Part shown: positions 27,914 to 37,671 of the stretch, in pieces | Numbering within the stretch: the first letter of the stretch is position 1 | Layout of the letters: every line of letters begins with the position of its first letter | NCBI GenBank assembly: GCA_008638015.1 | Contig: VTPD01000005.1 | Span: 1-57,813 of the forward strand | Direction of reading: 5' to 3' | Length of the DNA stretch: 57,813 nucleotides | Source: Pelagibacteraceae bacterium | Lineage (GTDB): Bacteria; Pseudomonadota; Alphaproteobacteria; Pelagibacterales; Pelagibacteraceae | Notes under the pieces: generated by a model | What the model was told of the DNA's origin: nothing | Databases searched by the model: none | The model's input: only the letters and a program-made list of their open reading frames with translations | Translations under genes and position numbers: made by a program

Positions 27914-29256
27914 CATTATTATTAAATAATATCTCTAAAGTTTTTAATAATAGTCTTTGCACACTAAACAGCAAAGAAGTAAATAAAAAAACTGTTTTTT
28001 TTGCAGTAAAAGGAAAAAATACAGACGGACATTTATTTGTACCTGAGGCTATCAAAAAAAATTGTAAATTTGTTGTAGTAAAAAGGGGTTATAAAAACTT
28101 AGGAAAAAAAAAAGAAAAAAAATTTATTAGGTGCAAAAGTCCACTGAAATATTTAGAAAATGTAGCAACATATAAAAGAAATCAATCTAAGGGAATATTT
28201 TTTGGTATCACAGGAAGTTTTGGAAAGACTACGTTAAAATTTATGCTTTCTTTTTTATTAAGCAAAGTTAAAAAAACTTATTCATCACCCAAATCGTTTA
28301 ATAATCATTTTGGATTGCCGTTATCACTTTCTAATCTACCTGCAAATAGTATTTATAATATTTTTGAATTAGGAATGAATAACAAAGGAGAGATTCATAA
28401 CTTATCTAAAATACTTCAACCAGATATTGGTGTTATAACTAATATTGGACCAGCTCATTTAGAAAAATTAAAAAATCTTAAAAATATTGCCTTATGCAAG
28501 TCTGAAATTATTAATAATATTAAAAAGAATGGAACTATTTTTTTAAATATTGACGATAAATATTTTCATTTATTAAAAAAAAAATCTAAAAAAAATAAAT
28601 TAAAAATTCTTACTTTTGGGAAATCTAATAAAGCGAATTTTCAACTAATAAAAAAAATAATATTAAAAAATAAAAAATATATTTTAGTTAAAATTATAAA
28701 TAAAAATTATAAATTTAAAGTTAAAAATTTTAATGATAGTTTTATTATGAATTTTTTAATTGTAATTTCTATATTTTCTTATTTAAAAATTAATAAAAAA
28801 ATACTTATCAAATATATTAATAAATTTCCCACTCCCTCAGGCAGAGGTAGTTTTGTAAAAAAAATAATTAATAATCAAGAAGTTAAAATTCTAGACGAAA
28901 GTTATAATGCCAATCCTATTTCAATGAAAAATGCGGTCATGAATTTTTCTTTATTAAAAATAAATAAAAAAAAAGTCGCCATACTTGGCGATATGCTAGA
29001 ATTAGGAAAAATGACAAAAAAATTTCATAAAAATCTTGCCAGAGAATTAAATGGTTCCAATATAGATACTATTCATTGTGTTGGTAAAAAAATTAAAGAT
29101 ACTTTTTCACATCTAAATCTTCGAAAGAAAGGCCAGTATTTTAAAGATATTAATCAATTAAAAAAAAATAAAAAAAATATTTTTAAAAATAACTCTATTT
29201 ATTTGTTAAAAAGCTCTAATAGTGTTGGTTTAAATCAATTTTTGAAAGAATGTTAA
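27910..29256 (+). CDS. murF: UDP-MurNAc-pentapeptide synthetase MurF
   Basis: Adds D-Ala-D-Ala to the UDP-MurNAc-tripeptide. Visible in about 448 aa are the ATP loop 'FGITGSFGKTTLKFMLSFLL', 'FELGMNNKGEI', 'NIGPAHLEKLKN', 'LDESYNANPISMKNAV' and 'VAILGDMLELG'. The ORF track starts at 27889. I prefer the ATG at 27910, which overlaps the murE stop as ATGA and begins 'MTLLLNNISKVF', the normal family start. This is among the most AT-rich genes here, with an A10-G-A8 run near 28104. It overlaps mraY by 7 nt. Confidence 0.96.
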   Translation: MTLLLNNISKVFNNSLCTLNSKEVNKKTVFFAVKGKNTDGHLFVPEAIKKNCKFVVVKRGYKNLGKKKEKKFIRCKSPLKYLENVATYKRNQSKGIFFGITGSFGKTTLKFMLSFLLSKVKKTYSSPKSFNNHFGLPLSLSNLPANSIYNIFELGMNNKGEIHNLSKILQPDIGVITNIGPAHLEKLKNLKNIALCKSEIINNIKKNGTIFLNIDDKYFHLLKKKSKKNKLKILTFGKSNKANFQLIKKIILKNKKYILVKIINKNYKFKVKNFNDSFIMNFLIVISIFSYLKINKKILIKYINKFPTPSGRGSFVKKIINNQEVKILDESYNANPISMKNAVMNFSLLKINKKKVAILGDMLELGKMTKKFHKNLARELNGSNIDTIHCVGKKIKDTFSHLNLRKKGQYFKDINQLKKNKKNIFKNNSIYLLKSSNSVGLNQFLKEC

Positions 29257-30338
29257 ATTATCTATTTTCTTATTTATCCTCTGAGTACAGTTTTTTAAAT
29301 GTTTTTAGATATATTACTTTTAGAACTGGAGTTTCAATTTTCACATCTTTAACTATTGTTCTTCTTTTAGGAGGTCCATTTATTAACTATCTAAAATCCT
29401 CCAAACATTTTGATCAACCTATTAGAAATGATGGTCCTATTTCGCATATTATTAATAAAATAGGTACACCAACATTTGGCGGAGTATTAATAATTTTCGC
29501 AACTTTATTTACTTCTTTACTTTGGGCTGATTTAAAAAATTTATATGTTCTTATATCTCTGTTTGCAATATCAGCTTTTGCTTTAATTGGATTTTTTGAC
29601 GATTATTTAAAAATTAAAAACAAAAACTCAAATGGGATTCCTGCAAAGTTTAAATTTTTAATTCAAATTTTGATATCTATAATGATTGTTTACTTAATAA
29701 ATATTTCAACTTCTTTTGATATAAGAAATATTTTACACTTACCTTTTTATAAAAATTTAGTTTTTGATCTTGGAATATTTTATATTTTTTTTGGTGTTAT
29801 AGTAATAGTCGGCACTTCTAATGCAGTTAATTTAACGGATGGATTAGATGGTCTGGCTACAATGCCTGTATTGTTAGTTGCTTTAACATTTATTCTTATC
29901 ACTTATATGGTTGGAAATATAAACTTTTCTGAATATTTAAAACTTACGTACATCAGAAACTCAGGTGAAATTTGTATTGTGCTAGGTTCTATAGTTGGAT
30001 CTTGTCTTGGTTTTTTATGGTTTAATGCTCCGCCAGCTAAAATTTTTATGGGTGACACTGGATCTTTAGCCTTGGGTGGTTTTTTAGGAACTGTCAGTTT
30101 GATTACAAAACATGAGATAGCACTATTTATTGCGGGTGGACTTTTTGTTTTGGAGGCTTCATCAGTTATCATTCAAGTTATTTCATTCAAACTATTTGGT
30201 AAACGAGTATTTCAAATGGCACCACTACATCATCATTTTGAAAAAAAAGGTTGGCAAGAAGCTACTATTGTAATTAGATTTTGGATTATTTCTGTAATTT
30301 TAGTTTTAATAGCTTTATCTACTTTAAAATTGAGATAA
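29250..30338 (+). CDS. mraY: phospho-MurNAc-pentapeptide transferase
   Basis: Inner-membrane enzyme transferring phospho-MurNAc-pentapeptide to undecaprenyl phosphate to make lipid I. At 362 aa it is standard length with about ten helices. MraY motifs are 'GTPTFGGVLIIFATL', the Asp pair 'LIGFFDDYLKIKNKNSNGIP', 'NAVNLTDGLDGLATMP', 'FNAPPAKIFMGDTGSLALGG' and 'MAPLHHHFEKKGW'. It starts inside the end of murF and its stop overlaps murD as TAATG. GC is a little higher than in the neighbouring ligases, as expected for a hydrophobic protein. Confidence 0.98.
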   Translation: MLNYLFSYLSSEYSFLNVFRYITFRTGVSIFTSLTIVLLLGGPFINYLKSSKHFDQPIRNDGPISHIINKIGTPTFGGVLIIFATLFTSLLWADLKNLYVLISLFAISAFALIGFFDDYLKIKNKNSNGIPAKFKFLIQILISIMIVYLINISTSFDIRNILHLPFYKNLVFDLGIFYIFFGVIVIVGTSNAVNLTDGLDGLATMPVLLVALTFILITYMVGNINFSEYLKLTYIRNSGEICIVLGSIVGSCLGFLWFNAPPAKIFMGDTGSLALGGFLGTVSLITKHEIALFIAGGLFVLEASSVIIQVISFKLFGKRVFQMAPLHHHFEKKGWQEATIVIRFWIISVILVLIALSTLKLR

Positions 30339-31621
30339 TGGTCTCTTTACAAAAATTAAGAAATAAAAAAGTTTTAGTTTTTGGGTTAGGAATTTCAGGA
30401 ATTGCCACATTAAAATCATTAATAAAAAATAAATCTATTGTTTCAGTGTGGGATGATAATCAAAAAAAAATTCAGAATAAAAAAATTCAGTACGACCCTA
30501 ATTTTCATCGTAAACAATATGATTATATTGTAATAAGTCCTGGTATAGATTTACTAAAACATAAACATAAATCTTATTTTATTAAAAATAAAAAAAAAAT
30601 CATAACAGACATAGATATCTTCGTTTCAAGTTTGGATTTAAAACGCAATAAAATCATTGCAATTACAGGCACAAATGGAAAATCAACTTTTGCAAAATTA
30701 CTTTATAATATTATTAAATTAAAATGTAAAAATACATATTTGCTGGGAAATTATGGAAAGCCAGTGTTATCTCACCGAATTAATACTAATCAAAATATAT
30801 ATGTATTAGAATTATCTTCTTACCAAATTGAGCAATCTAAATATTTAAAAACTCATTATGCTGCCATTTTAAACATAACTCCAGATCATTTAGAAAGACA
30901 TAAAACTTTTTCAAAATATTTTTCTATTAAATGCAAAGTTTTTAACAGTTTAGTCCCCAATGGAAAAGGTTTTGTTTTTGTTTCAAAAAAATATGAGAAA
31001 TTATTAAATATTAATTTAACAAAATTTAAATTAAAAAATAAAATAAAAAAAATTAATAAATATTTAAATTTCACAATAAAGAATAATTACCTAAATAATG
31101 AAAATTTTAATTCCAGTTTAAATATATGTATTGAAATACTAAAAAAACTAAAAATTTCAAAACGTATAATTGAAAAAGGGTTATCTCATTTTAAATCTTT
31201 ACCACATAGACAACAAATTGTTAGGAAAATAAAAAATATTCAGTTTGTTAATGACTCTAAGGCAACCAATTTTGATTCTGCTGAATTTTCAATAAAATGT
31301 TTCAAAAATATTTTTTGGATTGTAGGGGGTCTTATGAAGCAAGGAGATCATTTTTATTTAAATAAAATAAAACATAAAATTATCAAAGCTTATATTATTG
31401 GGAAGAGCTGTGATTTATTTGAAAAAAAAATAAAAAAAAATGTAAATTGTGTTATTGTGAAAACTTTAAATAAAGCATTTAAATTAGCTTATAAAGATGC
31501 TTTGCAAAAAAACATAAAAGAATCTGTAATTTTATTAAGTCCCGCTGCTGCTTCATTTGATCAGTTTAAAAATTTTCAACATCGTGGTGAAGTTTTTACC
31601 AAATTAGCTAAAGAGGTATAA
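30338..31621 (+). CDS. murD: UDP-MurNAc-L-alanine--D-glutamate ligase
   Basis: Adds D-Glu to UDP-MurNAc-L-Ala. The 427 aa begin 'MVSLQKLRNKKVLVFGLGIS', followed by 'IAITGTNGKSTFAKLLYNII', 'YVLELSSYQIEQSKYL', 'LNITPDHLERHKTFSKYFSI' and 'FVNDSKATNFDSAEFSIK', then a 'LLSPAAASFDQFKNFQHRGE' finish typical of MurD. The track start at 30281 lies inside mraY and adds 19 unrelated residues. The ATG at 30338 overlaps the mraY stop and fits the family start. Very Lys/Asn-rich. Confidence 0.97.
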   Translation: MVSLQKLRNKKVLVFGLGISGIATLKSLIKNKSIVSVWDDNQKKIQNKKIQYDPNFHRKQYDYIVISPGIDLLKHKHKSYFIKNKKKIITDIDIFVSSLDLKRNKIIAITGTNGKSTFAKLLYNIIKLKCKNTYLLGNYGKPVLSHRINTNQNIYVLELSSYQIEQSKYLKTHYAAILNITPDHLERHKTFSKYFSIKCKVFNSLVPNGKGFVFVSKKYEKLLNINLTKFKLKNKIKKINKYLNFTIKNNYLNNENFNSSLNICIEILKKLKISKRIIEKGLSHFKSLPHRQQIVRKIKNIQFVNDSKATNFDSAEFSIKCFKNIFWIVGGLMKQGDHFYLNKIKHKIIKAYIIGKSCDLFEKKIKKNVNCVIVKTLNKAFKLAYKDALQKNIKESVILLSPAAASFDQFKNFQHRGEVFTKLAKEV

Positions 31622-32734
31622 ATGTTTATCAGTAGATATGATAATAGTAAAATCGCAATATGGTGGAGAAGCCTAGATAAATTAATCCTTTTTTTATCAT
31701 TATCATTATTGTTGATTGGTATTTCATTAAATTTTCTATCAACCTCAACAATACCTTCAGAGAAATTATATGAAAGTAGATATATTTTATTCTACAAACA
31801 TTTTTTTTTTTCAGTCATAGGATTAGCTATATTATTATCATTTTCTTTTTTTGATAATGAAAAAATAAAAAAAATTGGTTTAATATTTTTTTTTGTATTT
31901 GGGATTTCTCTCATACTGGTTCATTTTATTGGTGTTGATGTGAAAGGCTCAAGAAGATGGTTAAATTTATTTTTTTTTAGAGTTCAGCCCATAGAATTTG
32001 TTAAACCTTTTTTAATTTTGATTATTGCTTTAATTTTAAATAAAGAAAAAATTTCTATTAAATTAAGGTTTTTTATAACGATACCAGTGATTCTTAGCAT
32101 TATAATCTTGCTTTTGGCACAGCCTGATTACGGTCAAAGTTTACTAATAATTACAATTTGGATGATTATGATTTTCGTATCTGGAATTAGTCTTTTTTTT
32201 ATCACTTCGGCTGGTTTAATTATTCTTGGGTCGATGGTCTTTGTGTTGTTTTTATTTAAAGAAAAGTTTTTTTATATTTTTGATAGATTGATTAGTTGGT
32301 CGAGTTCTTTAAAAATTTCATATCAATCTGAGCAGGCACTAAATGCTATTATGTCCGGAGGTTTTTTTGGCAAAGGTATTGGGGAAGGTATTTTAAAGGA
32401 AAAAGTTCCAGAAGCTCATACTGATTATGTAATGTCAGTCATAGCAGAAGAGTACGGAATTATATTAATTGCATTAATTATTTTAGTACTTTTATTTTTG
32501 ATTATACGAATTTTTATATCAGCAAATAATTCAAATGATATTTTTAACAAAACCATATTAATAGGTTTGGGATGTTTGCTTATAGTGCAGTCTTATATTA
32601 ACTTGGGAGTAACAATTAATATTTTGCCATCAACTGGAATGCCTTTTCCATTCGTAAGCTATGGCGGTTCTTCAATAGTAGGATCATGCTTTATTATTGG
32701 TATAATTTTATCGATAACTAGAAAGCAATTATAA
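31622..32734 (+). CDS. ftsW: peptidoglycan glycosyltransferase FtsW (SEDS)
   Basis: Septal SEDS-family glycosyltransferase that polymerises lipid II together with FtsI. It is 370 aa with about ten membrane helices. Signature segments are 'GVDVKGSRRWLNLFFFRVQP', 'KPFLILIIALIL', 'LLLAQPDYGQSLLIITIWM', 'GGFFGKGIGEGILKEKVPEA', 'HTDYVMSVIAEEYG' and 'PSTGMPFPFVSYGGSS'. It starts on the base after the murD stop and overlaps murG by one base (TAATG). Confidence 0.97.
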   Translation: MFISRYDNSKIAIWWRSLDKLILFLSLSLLLIGISLNFLSTSTIPSEKLYESRYILFYKHFFFSVIGLAILLSFSFFDNEKIKKIGLIFFFVFGISLILVHFIGVDVKGSRRWLNLFFFRVQPIEFVKPFLILIIALILNKEKISIKLRFFITIPVILSIIILLLAQPDYGQSLLIITIWMIMIFVSGISLFFITSAGLIILGSMVFVLFLFKEKFFYIFDRLISWSSSLKISYQSEQALNAIMSGGFFGKGIGEGILKEKVPEAHTDYVMSVIAEEYGIILIALIILVLLFLIIRIFISANNSNDIFNKTILIGLGCLLIVQSYINLGVTINILPSTGMPFPFVSYGGSSIVGSCFIIGIILSITRKQL

Positions 32735-33810
32735 TGAAAAAAAAAATTCTGATTACTACAGGTGGAACAGGTGGACATATATTTCCAATGCTTGGTTTGC
32801 ATGATTATTTAATTTCTAATAATTATGAAGTTTTTTTCGTAAGTGATTTAAGGGCAAAAAAATATTTGAACAATCAAATATTAAGTAAAACTAAAATTTT
32901 GAATGTTAATAGTCCCTTTAATGTGAAGGGTATTTTTAAAGTTTTTACAATAGGAAATTTATTATATTCAATAATTGTTTCTTTTTTTTTTTTAATTAAA
33001 AACAGACCTCATTTAGTGATTGGATCAGGTGGATATGCATCATTCCCTATCTTAATCGCATCAATACTTTTGAATGTAAAATATGTCTTGTATGAAACTA
33101 ATTCAATTATAGGAAAGACGAATAAATTTTTTTATTTTTTTTGTAAAAAACTTCTTCTTGGATATGATAATAAAGAATTTCTATCTGAAAAGTATAGATC
33201 CAAGTCATTTTATGTTGGACAGATATTAAGAAGTAGTTTCTTAAATAAAAATTATACAAAGATAAATAACGACCAAAAAACCATTTTAATTATGGGTGGT
33301 AGTCAAGGTTCAGAATTTTTTAATAAAGTAATACCTAAAATATTTAATGAAATAAAAGATATTAATTTATCATTTAAAATTTATCATCAATGTAGGGAAA
33401 ATGACTTAAACACGACCAAGGACATGTATAGCAGCCAACATAAAGTAGAAGTATTTAATTTTAAAAACAACATAGAGGAAATTATGAAAAAATCTGATTT
33501 AGCCATAACTCGATCTGGATCATCAAGTATTGCTGAAATGATTAATCTACATTTGCCATTTATAGCGATACCTTTACCAAATTCTCTAGATAATCATCAG
33601 TTTTATAACGCAAAATATTATAGTGATAAAAATTGTTGCTGGCTAATTAGGCAGCAAGATTTTTCATTTGAAAGTTTTAAAAAATTAATTATTGATATTT
33701 TTTCTTCTTCAAAAAAAGAATTAAATAATAAAATTTTTTCTATAAAACAGATAAAAGAAATTAATCCAATTAAAAATTTTGAAAAAGAAATTTTAGAATA
33801 TTTAGAATAA
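32734..33810 (+). CDS. murG: lipid II synthase MurG (GlcNAc transferase)
   Basis: Peripheral inner-membrane glycosyltransferase adding GlcNAc to lipid I to make lipid II. It is 358 aa, GT-B fold. The N-terminal 'LITTGGTGGHIFPMLGLHDY', 'HLVIGSGGYASFPILIASIL', 'YETNSIIGKTNKFF', 'LIMGGSQGSEFFNKVIP', 'DLAITRSGSSSIAEMINLHL' and 'FIAIPLPNSLDNHQFYNAKY' carry the G-loops and UDP-GlcNAc site. It is overlapped by one base at each end with ftsW and murC. Confidence 0.97.
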   Translation: MKKKILITTGGTGGHIFPMLGLHDYLISNNYEVFFVSDLRAKKYLNNQILSKTKILNVNSPFNVKGIFKVFTIGNLLYSIIVSFFFLIKNRPHLVIGSGGYASFPILIASILLNVKYVLYETNSIIGKTNKFFYFFCKKLLLGYDNKEFLSEKYRSKSFYVGQILRSSFLNKNYTKINNDQKTILIMGGSQGSEFFNKVIPKIFNEIKDINLSFKIYHQCRENDLNTTKDMYSSQHKVEVFNFKNNIEEIMKKSDLAITRSGSSSIAEMINLHLPFIAIPLPNSLDNHQFYNAKYYSDKNCCWLIRQQDFSFESFKKLIIDIFSSSKKELNNKIFSIKQIKEINPIKNFEKEILEYLE

Positions 33811-35222
33811 TGAATTTAAATTTTAATAAAAAAGATATTATTCACTTTATAGGTATTGGTGGAATAGGCATGAGCGGCATTGCGCTCATCCTTAAGCAAA
33901 TGGGATATGAAGTTCAAGGAAGCGATATTTCCAAAAAAAATAAAAATATAGATCGTTTAAAAAAAAATAAAATTAAAGTTTTTAATTGTCATAAAGCTTC
34001 TAATATTAAGCAGTCTAAAATAATAGTAATTTCATCTGCAATAAAAAAAGAAAATCCAGAATTAATACAAGCAAATAAATTGAAAAATATTTTAATAATA
34101 AAAAGAGCAGATATGTTAGCTCATATTATTTCATTAAAAAAAAATATTGTAGTCTCAGGATCTCACGGAAAAACAACAATCACATCTTTGGTGTCTACTA
34201 TTTTAAAAGATGCTCATTATAAACCTACTATAGTAAATGGTGGCATTATTAATTCGATGAATTCAAATGCAAACCTGGGTAATGGCGATTGGTCAGTAAT
34301 TGAAGCTGACGAGTCAGATGGAAGTTTTTTAAAATTTAACAACACCCATGCTATTGTAAGCAATATTGATTTTGAGCATATGGATTATTACAAAAATTTT
34401 AATAATTTAAAAAATCAATTTAAAATTTTTTTAGAAAAAACTCCACTATTTGGAAAAAATATAATTTGTTTGGATGATAAAAATTTAAGAAAAATTAAAG
34501 CAAAAATAAAAAATCAAAATTTTATAACATATGGCTTTAAAAAAGAGGCTAATTTTATACCTCATAATATAAAATTTAAGGATATGAAAATTATTTTTGA
34601 TCTTAAAATTAATTTAAAAAAACAAACAATAATTAAAAATATCACCCTAAACTTAATTGGAAAACATAACGTTTTGAACGCCACTGCATCAATTATTGCA
34701 GCTTTAAATATCGGAATTCCAATTTCTAAAATAAAAAAATCGTTAAAAAACTTTTCTGGCGTTCAAAGGAGAATGACAAAAATTTTAGATTATAAACAAA
34801 GATTAATATTTGATGATTACGCGCATCACCCAACTGAAATTGCCTCTGTACTTTCTGCTTGCAAGAGTAATTTCATGAAAAAAAGAATTATTTCAGTTTT
34901 TCAACCACATCGCTACTCTAGAGTTATTTCACTGTATAATGAATTTTCAAAATGTTTTGCTTTGTCAGATTTAGTTATTTTGTGCCCAATTTATGCTGCT
35001 GGAGAAAAATCTATGATATTTGATTTAAATAAATTTGCTAAAAATATTTCTGTTAAATCAGATGTGCCAATTGTTGTAATAAAAGATGAAAATAATTTAG
35101 AAATTTTTCTAAAAAAAAATTTAATTAAAAATGATATTGTTATCAGCATGGGAGCTGGAAATATAAGTTCATGGATTAGAAATATTTCTAAAAATATATT
35201 TGATGCAAAAATCTGGAATTAG
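33810..35222 (+). CDS. murC: UDP-N-acetylmuramate--L-alanine ligase
   Basis: First Mur ligase, adding L-Ala to UDP-MurNAc. The 470 aa start with 'IHFIGIGGIGMSGIALILKQ', then 'VVSGSHGKTTITSLVSTILK' (ATP loop), 'EADESDGSFLKFN', 'IVSNIDFEHMDYYKNF', 'FSGVQRRMTKIL', 'IFDDYAHHPTEIASVLSACK' and 'QPHRYSRV'. All family landmarks are intact despite strong Lys/Asn enrichment. It overlaps murB by 20 nt. The gene order murG-murC-murB-ddl is the usual one. Confidence 0.98.
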   Translation: MNLNFNKKDIIHFIGIGGIGMSGIALILKQMGYEVQGSDISKKNKNIDRLKKNKIKVFNCHKASNIKQSKIIVISSAIKKENPELIQANKLKNILIIKRADMLAHIISLKKNIVVSGSHGKTTITSLVSTILKDAHYKPTIVNGGIINSMNSNANLGNGDWSVIEADESDGSFLKFNNTHAIVSNIDFEHMDYYKNFNNLKNQFKIFLEKTPLFGKNIICLDDKNLRKIKAKIKNQNFITYGFKKEANFIPHNIKFKDMKIIFDLKINLKKQTIIKNITLNLIGKHNVLNATASIIAALNIGIPISKIKKSLKNFSGVQRRMTKILDYKQRLIFDDYAHHPTEIASVLSACKSNFMKKRIISVFQPHRYSRVISLYNEFSKCFALSDLVILCPIYAAGEKSMIFDLNKFAKNISVKSDVPIVVIKDENNLEIFLKKNLIKNDIVISMGAGNISSWIRNISKNIFDAKIWN

Positions 35223-36105
35223 TAAAATTGCAAATTACTTAAAAGATCAAATTAAATTAGATTATAATCTAAGCAAAAATTCTTGGTTTGGTATTGGTGG
35301 GAATTCTTCAATTTTTTTTCAACCTAAAAATAAAGAAGCACTCAAGTATTTTTTACTTAATTATAAAATAAAAAAAAATATTATAATCGGATCTGGTTCA
35401 AACATACTATTCAAAGAAACTAACAATAAAGATATTGTTATAAAATTAGGACCTGGTTTTACAAATATAAAAGAAATTAATGGAAAAATATTCGCTGAGT
35501 CTGCAGCATTAAAATCCAAGGTATCAGAATTTGCTTTAAAAAATTCTTATTCAAAATTTGAATTTATGTCTTGTATTCCTGGAACAATTGGTGGTGGTGT
35601 GATTATGAATGCTGGATGCTTTGGCTCTGAATTTAGTGATGTGATTGAAGAGGTTTATGCGATTACACTAAATGGCGATGAAATTATTTTAAAAAAAAGC
35701 GAGATAAAATTTGAATATAGAAAATCTAATATAAATGAAAATTTAATAATCCTTGGTGTTTTATTTGCTAAAACAAAAAAAAATAATTCTGATAAAATCC
35801 TAGAAAAAATAAATATATTAAAATCTAAAAAAAAAAAGAATCAACCTAGTTCTATCAAAACAGGTGGTAGTACATTTAAAAATCCAACTTACGGTACAAG
35901 TCTTAAGGCCTGGCAGTTAATAAAAAAATATAACTGTGATACATTAAGGTTTGGTAAGGCTAAATATTCATCCAAGCATTGTAATTTTATAGATAATACT
36001 GAAAAAGCATCCTCAGAAGAAATTGAACAATTGATTAAAGAAACCCAAAAAAAAATATTTTTACAATCAGGAATCAAGTTAGAGCTTGAAATTAAAATTA
36101 TATGA
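35203..36105 (+). CDS. murB: UDP-N-acetylenolpyruvoylglucosamine reductase
   Basis: FAD- and NADPH-dependent enzyme reducing UDP-GlcNAc-enolpyruvate to UDP-MurNAc. About 300 aa, the shorter (type II-like) form. Motifs are 'NSWFGIGGNSSIFFQP', 'IIGSGSNILF', 'CIPGTIGGGVIMNAGCFGSE', 'FEYRKSNI' and 'KTGGSTFKNP', where the Ser is the proton donor, plus the C-terminal 'SGIKLELEIKII'. The track uses a TTG at 35200; the next codon, ATG at 35203, is the more likely start. An A11 run at 35827-35837 lies in frame within the coding sequence. Overlaps ddl as ATGA. Confidence 0.96.
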   Translation: MQKSGISKIANYLKDQIKLDYNLSKNSWFGIGGNSSIFFQPKNKEALKYFLLNYKIKKNIIIGSGSNILFKETNNKDIVIKLGPGFTNIKEINGKIFAESAALKSKVSEFALKNSYSKFEFMSCIPGTIGGGVIMNAGCFGSEFSDVIEEVYAITLNGDEIILKKSEIKFEYRKSNINENLIILGVLFAKTKKNNSDKILEKINILKSKKKKNQPSSIKTGGSTFKNPTYGTSLKAWQLIKKYNCDTLRFGKAKYSSKHCNFIDNTEKASSEEIEQLIKETQKKIFLQSGIKLELEIKII

Positions 36106-37004
36106 AAAAAAAAATAATCTTATTGATGGGCGGGCCATCTAAAGAAAGAAGTGTCAGCATTTTATCTGGAAAAGCATGCTATAAGGCTTTAATTAAAGCA
36201 GGTTACGACGTAATAAAAATTGATCCTAAAAATAAAAATCTTAATTTTTATCAATATAATGCCAATTTAGCATTTAATGCCTTACATGGCCAGTTTGGAG
36301 AAGATGGAACCGTTCAAAAAATACTAGAGAAACAAAAAATACCTTATACTCACTCAGGTGTTAAGTCATCCCACGTAGCGATGGACAAAGTTAAATCAAA
36401 AATTTGTTTTATAAAAAATAATATTCTAACTCCTAAATATAAAATTATTAAAAAAATATTGGATCTTAAAAATAAGCTATCAAACAATAAGTTTGTTATT
36501 AAACCAATTAATGAAGGTTCAAGTGTTGGAGTATTAATTTATGATAATTATAAAAAAATAAATTTTATAAAAATAAAAAGTTTATTAAATAAATATAAAA
36601 AACTTCTTCAAGAAGAGTATATACCAGGTAAGGAAATACAAGTTGCCGTGATGGGGAAAAAAGCTTTAGGTGCTATTGAAATTCAACCATTAAGAAAATT
36701 TTATGATTTTAAAGCAAAATATAGTCACCAGGCTAAAACTAAACACATAATGCCAGCGCACATAAACAAAAATTTATATAAAAAAGTATTATCCATTGCC
36801 TTAAAAGCTCACAATGTTTTAGGCTGCAGAGGAGTTACACGATCTGATTTTAGAGTCATAAATAACAAAATATATATTCTTGAAGTAAACACTCAACCTG
36901 GAATGACTAATTTATCTCTTGTACCTGAAATCGCTTCATACAGAGGGATTTCATTCGATAAATTAGTAAAATGGATTGCTAAGGATGCTTCTATCAATCG
37001 TTAA
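36102..37004 (+). CDS. ddl: D-alanine--D-alanine ligase
   Basis: ATP-grasp enzyme making the D-Ala-D-Ala dipeptide used by MurF. The 300 aa begin 'ILLMGGPSKERSVSILSGKA', with 'NALHGQFGEDGTVQKILE', 'PYTHSGVKSSHVAMDKVKSK', 'FVIKPINEGSSVGVLI' and 'ILEVNTQPGMTNLSLVPEIA' (metal ligands). Full length and intact. It overlaps murB upstream and ftsQ downstream by 20 nt, as is common in alphaproteobacterial dcw clusters. Confidence 0.97.
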   Translation: MKKKIILLMGGPSKERSVSILSGKACYKALIKAGYDVIKIDPKNKNLNFYQYNANLAFNALHGQFGEDGTVQKILEKQKIPYTHSGVKSSHVAMDKVKSKICFIKNNILTPKYKIIKKILDLKNKLSNNKFVIKPINEGSSVGVLIYDNYKKINFIKIKSLLNKYKKLLQEEYIPGKEIQVAVMGKKALGAIEIQPLRKFYDFKAKYSHQAKTKHIMPAHINKNLYKKVLSIALKAHNVLGCRGVTRSDFRVINNKIYILEVNTQPGMTNLSLVPEIASYRGISFDKLVKWIAKDASINR

Positions 37005-37671
37005 AAAAGCAAAGTTTTTATTTATTTTATTTGTCTTATTAACTTTAACTACTTTTAACTTAAATTTAAGTAATTTTAATATACCCCTTTTTCAAATTAA
37101 GGAGGTTCATTTCAATAACACTAAATATTTTCAAGAAGAAATAAAATTTGATGCTTATGAGAATCTATTAAAAAAAAATTTATTTTTTTTAGATAAAATC
37201 AATATAAAAAATAAAATATTATTAAGTAAGTGGGTTGAAGAAGTTAAATTTAAAAAACAATTTCCTAATAAATTATTTATAGAAATCAAAGAATATTATC
37301 CAATTGCATATTTTAGAGATAATAATAATTTTACTTATTTAAGTAATAACTTTGAAATTATTAGTTCTAATAAAAATTTAATTGATTCTAATCTAGTCAA
37401 AGTTAGTTCCTATGTTGGTATAGTTAATTTTAAAAATTTATTTCAAGAATTAGTGCAATTTAAAAATATTCTATTTAAAATTACAGAGGCGCAGATGATT
37501 GCACCAAAAAGATGGAATTTATTACTCAATAATGATGTATTAGTGAAATTGGGTTACGAGGATAAATTGGAGCAATTTAAAATTTTAGAAAAAATAATAG
37601 AGAATAAAGAAAATTCTATTATTGATTTAAGGAATAGTAATAAAATTTATATTACATATAAGAATGATTGA
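36985..37671 (+). CDS. ftsQ: cell division protein FtsQ
   Basis: Bitopic divisome protein, about 228 aa. A short cytoplasmic tail and one membrane helix ('FLFILFVLLTLTTFNLNL') are followed by a POTRA-like domain ('FQIKEVHFNNTKYFQ') and the FtsQ core ('LSKWVEEVKFKKQFPNKLFI', 'EYYPIAYFRDNNNFTYLS'). The track starts at a TTG (36976); the ATG at 36985 is more plausible and lies within the end of ddl. It is on the short side for the family. Identity rests on topology, POTRA pattern and position between ddl and ftsA. Confidence 0.9.
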   Translation: MLLSIVKKAKFLFILFVLLTLTTFNLNLSNFNIPLFQIKEVHFNNTKYFQEEIKFDAYENLLKKNLFFLDKINIKNKILLSKWVEEVKFKKQFPNKLFIEIKEYYPIAYFRDNNNFTYLSNNFEIISSNKNLIDSNLVKVSSYVGIVNFKNLFQELVQFKNILFKITEAQMIAPKRWNLLLNNDVLVKLGYEDKLEQFKILEKIIENKENSIIDLRNSNKIYITYKND

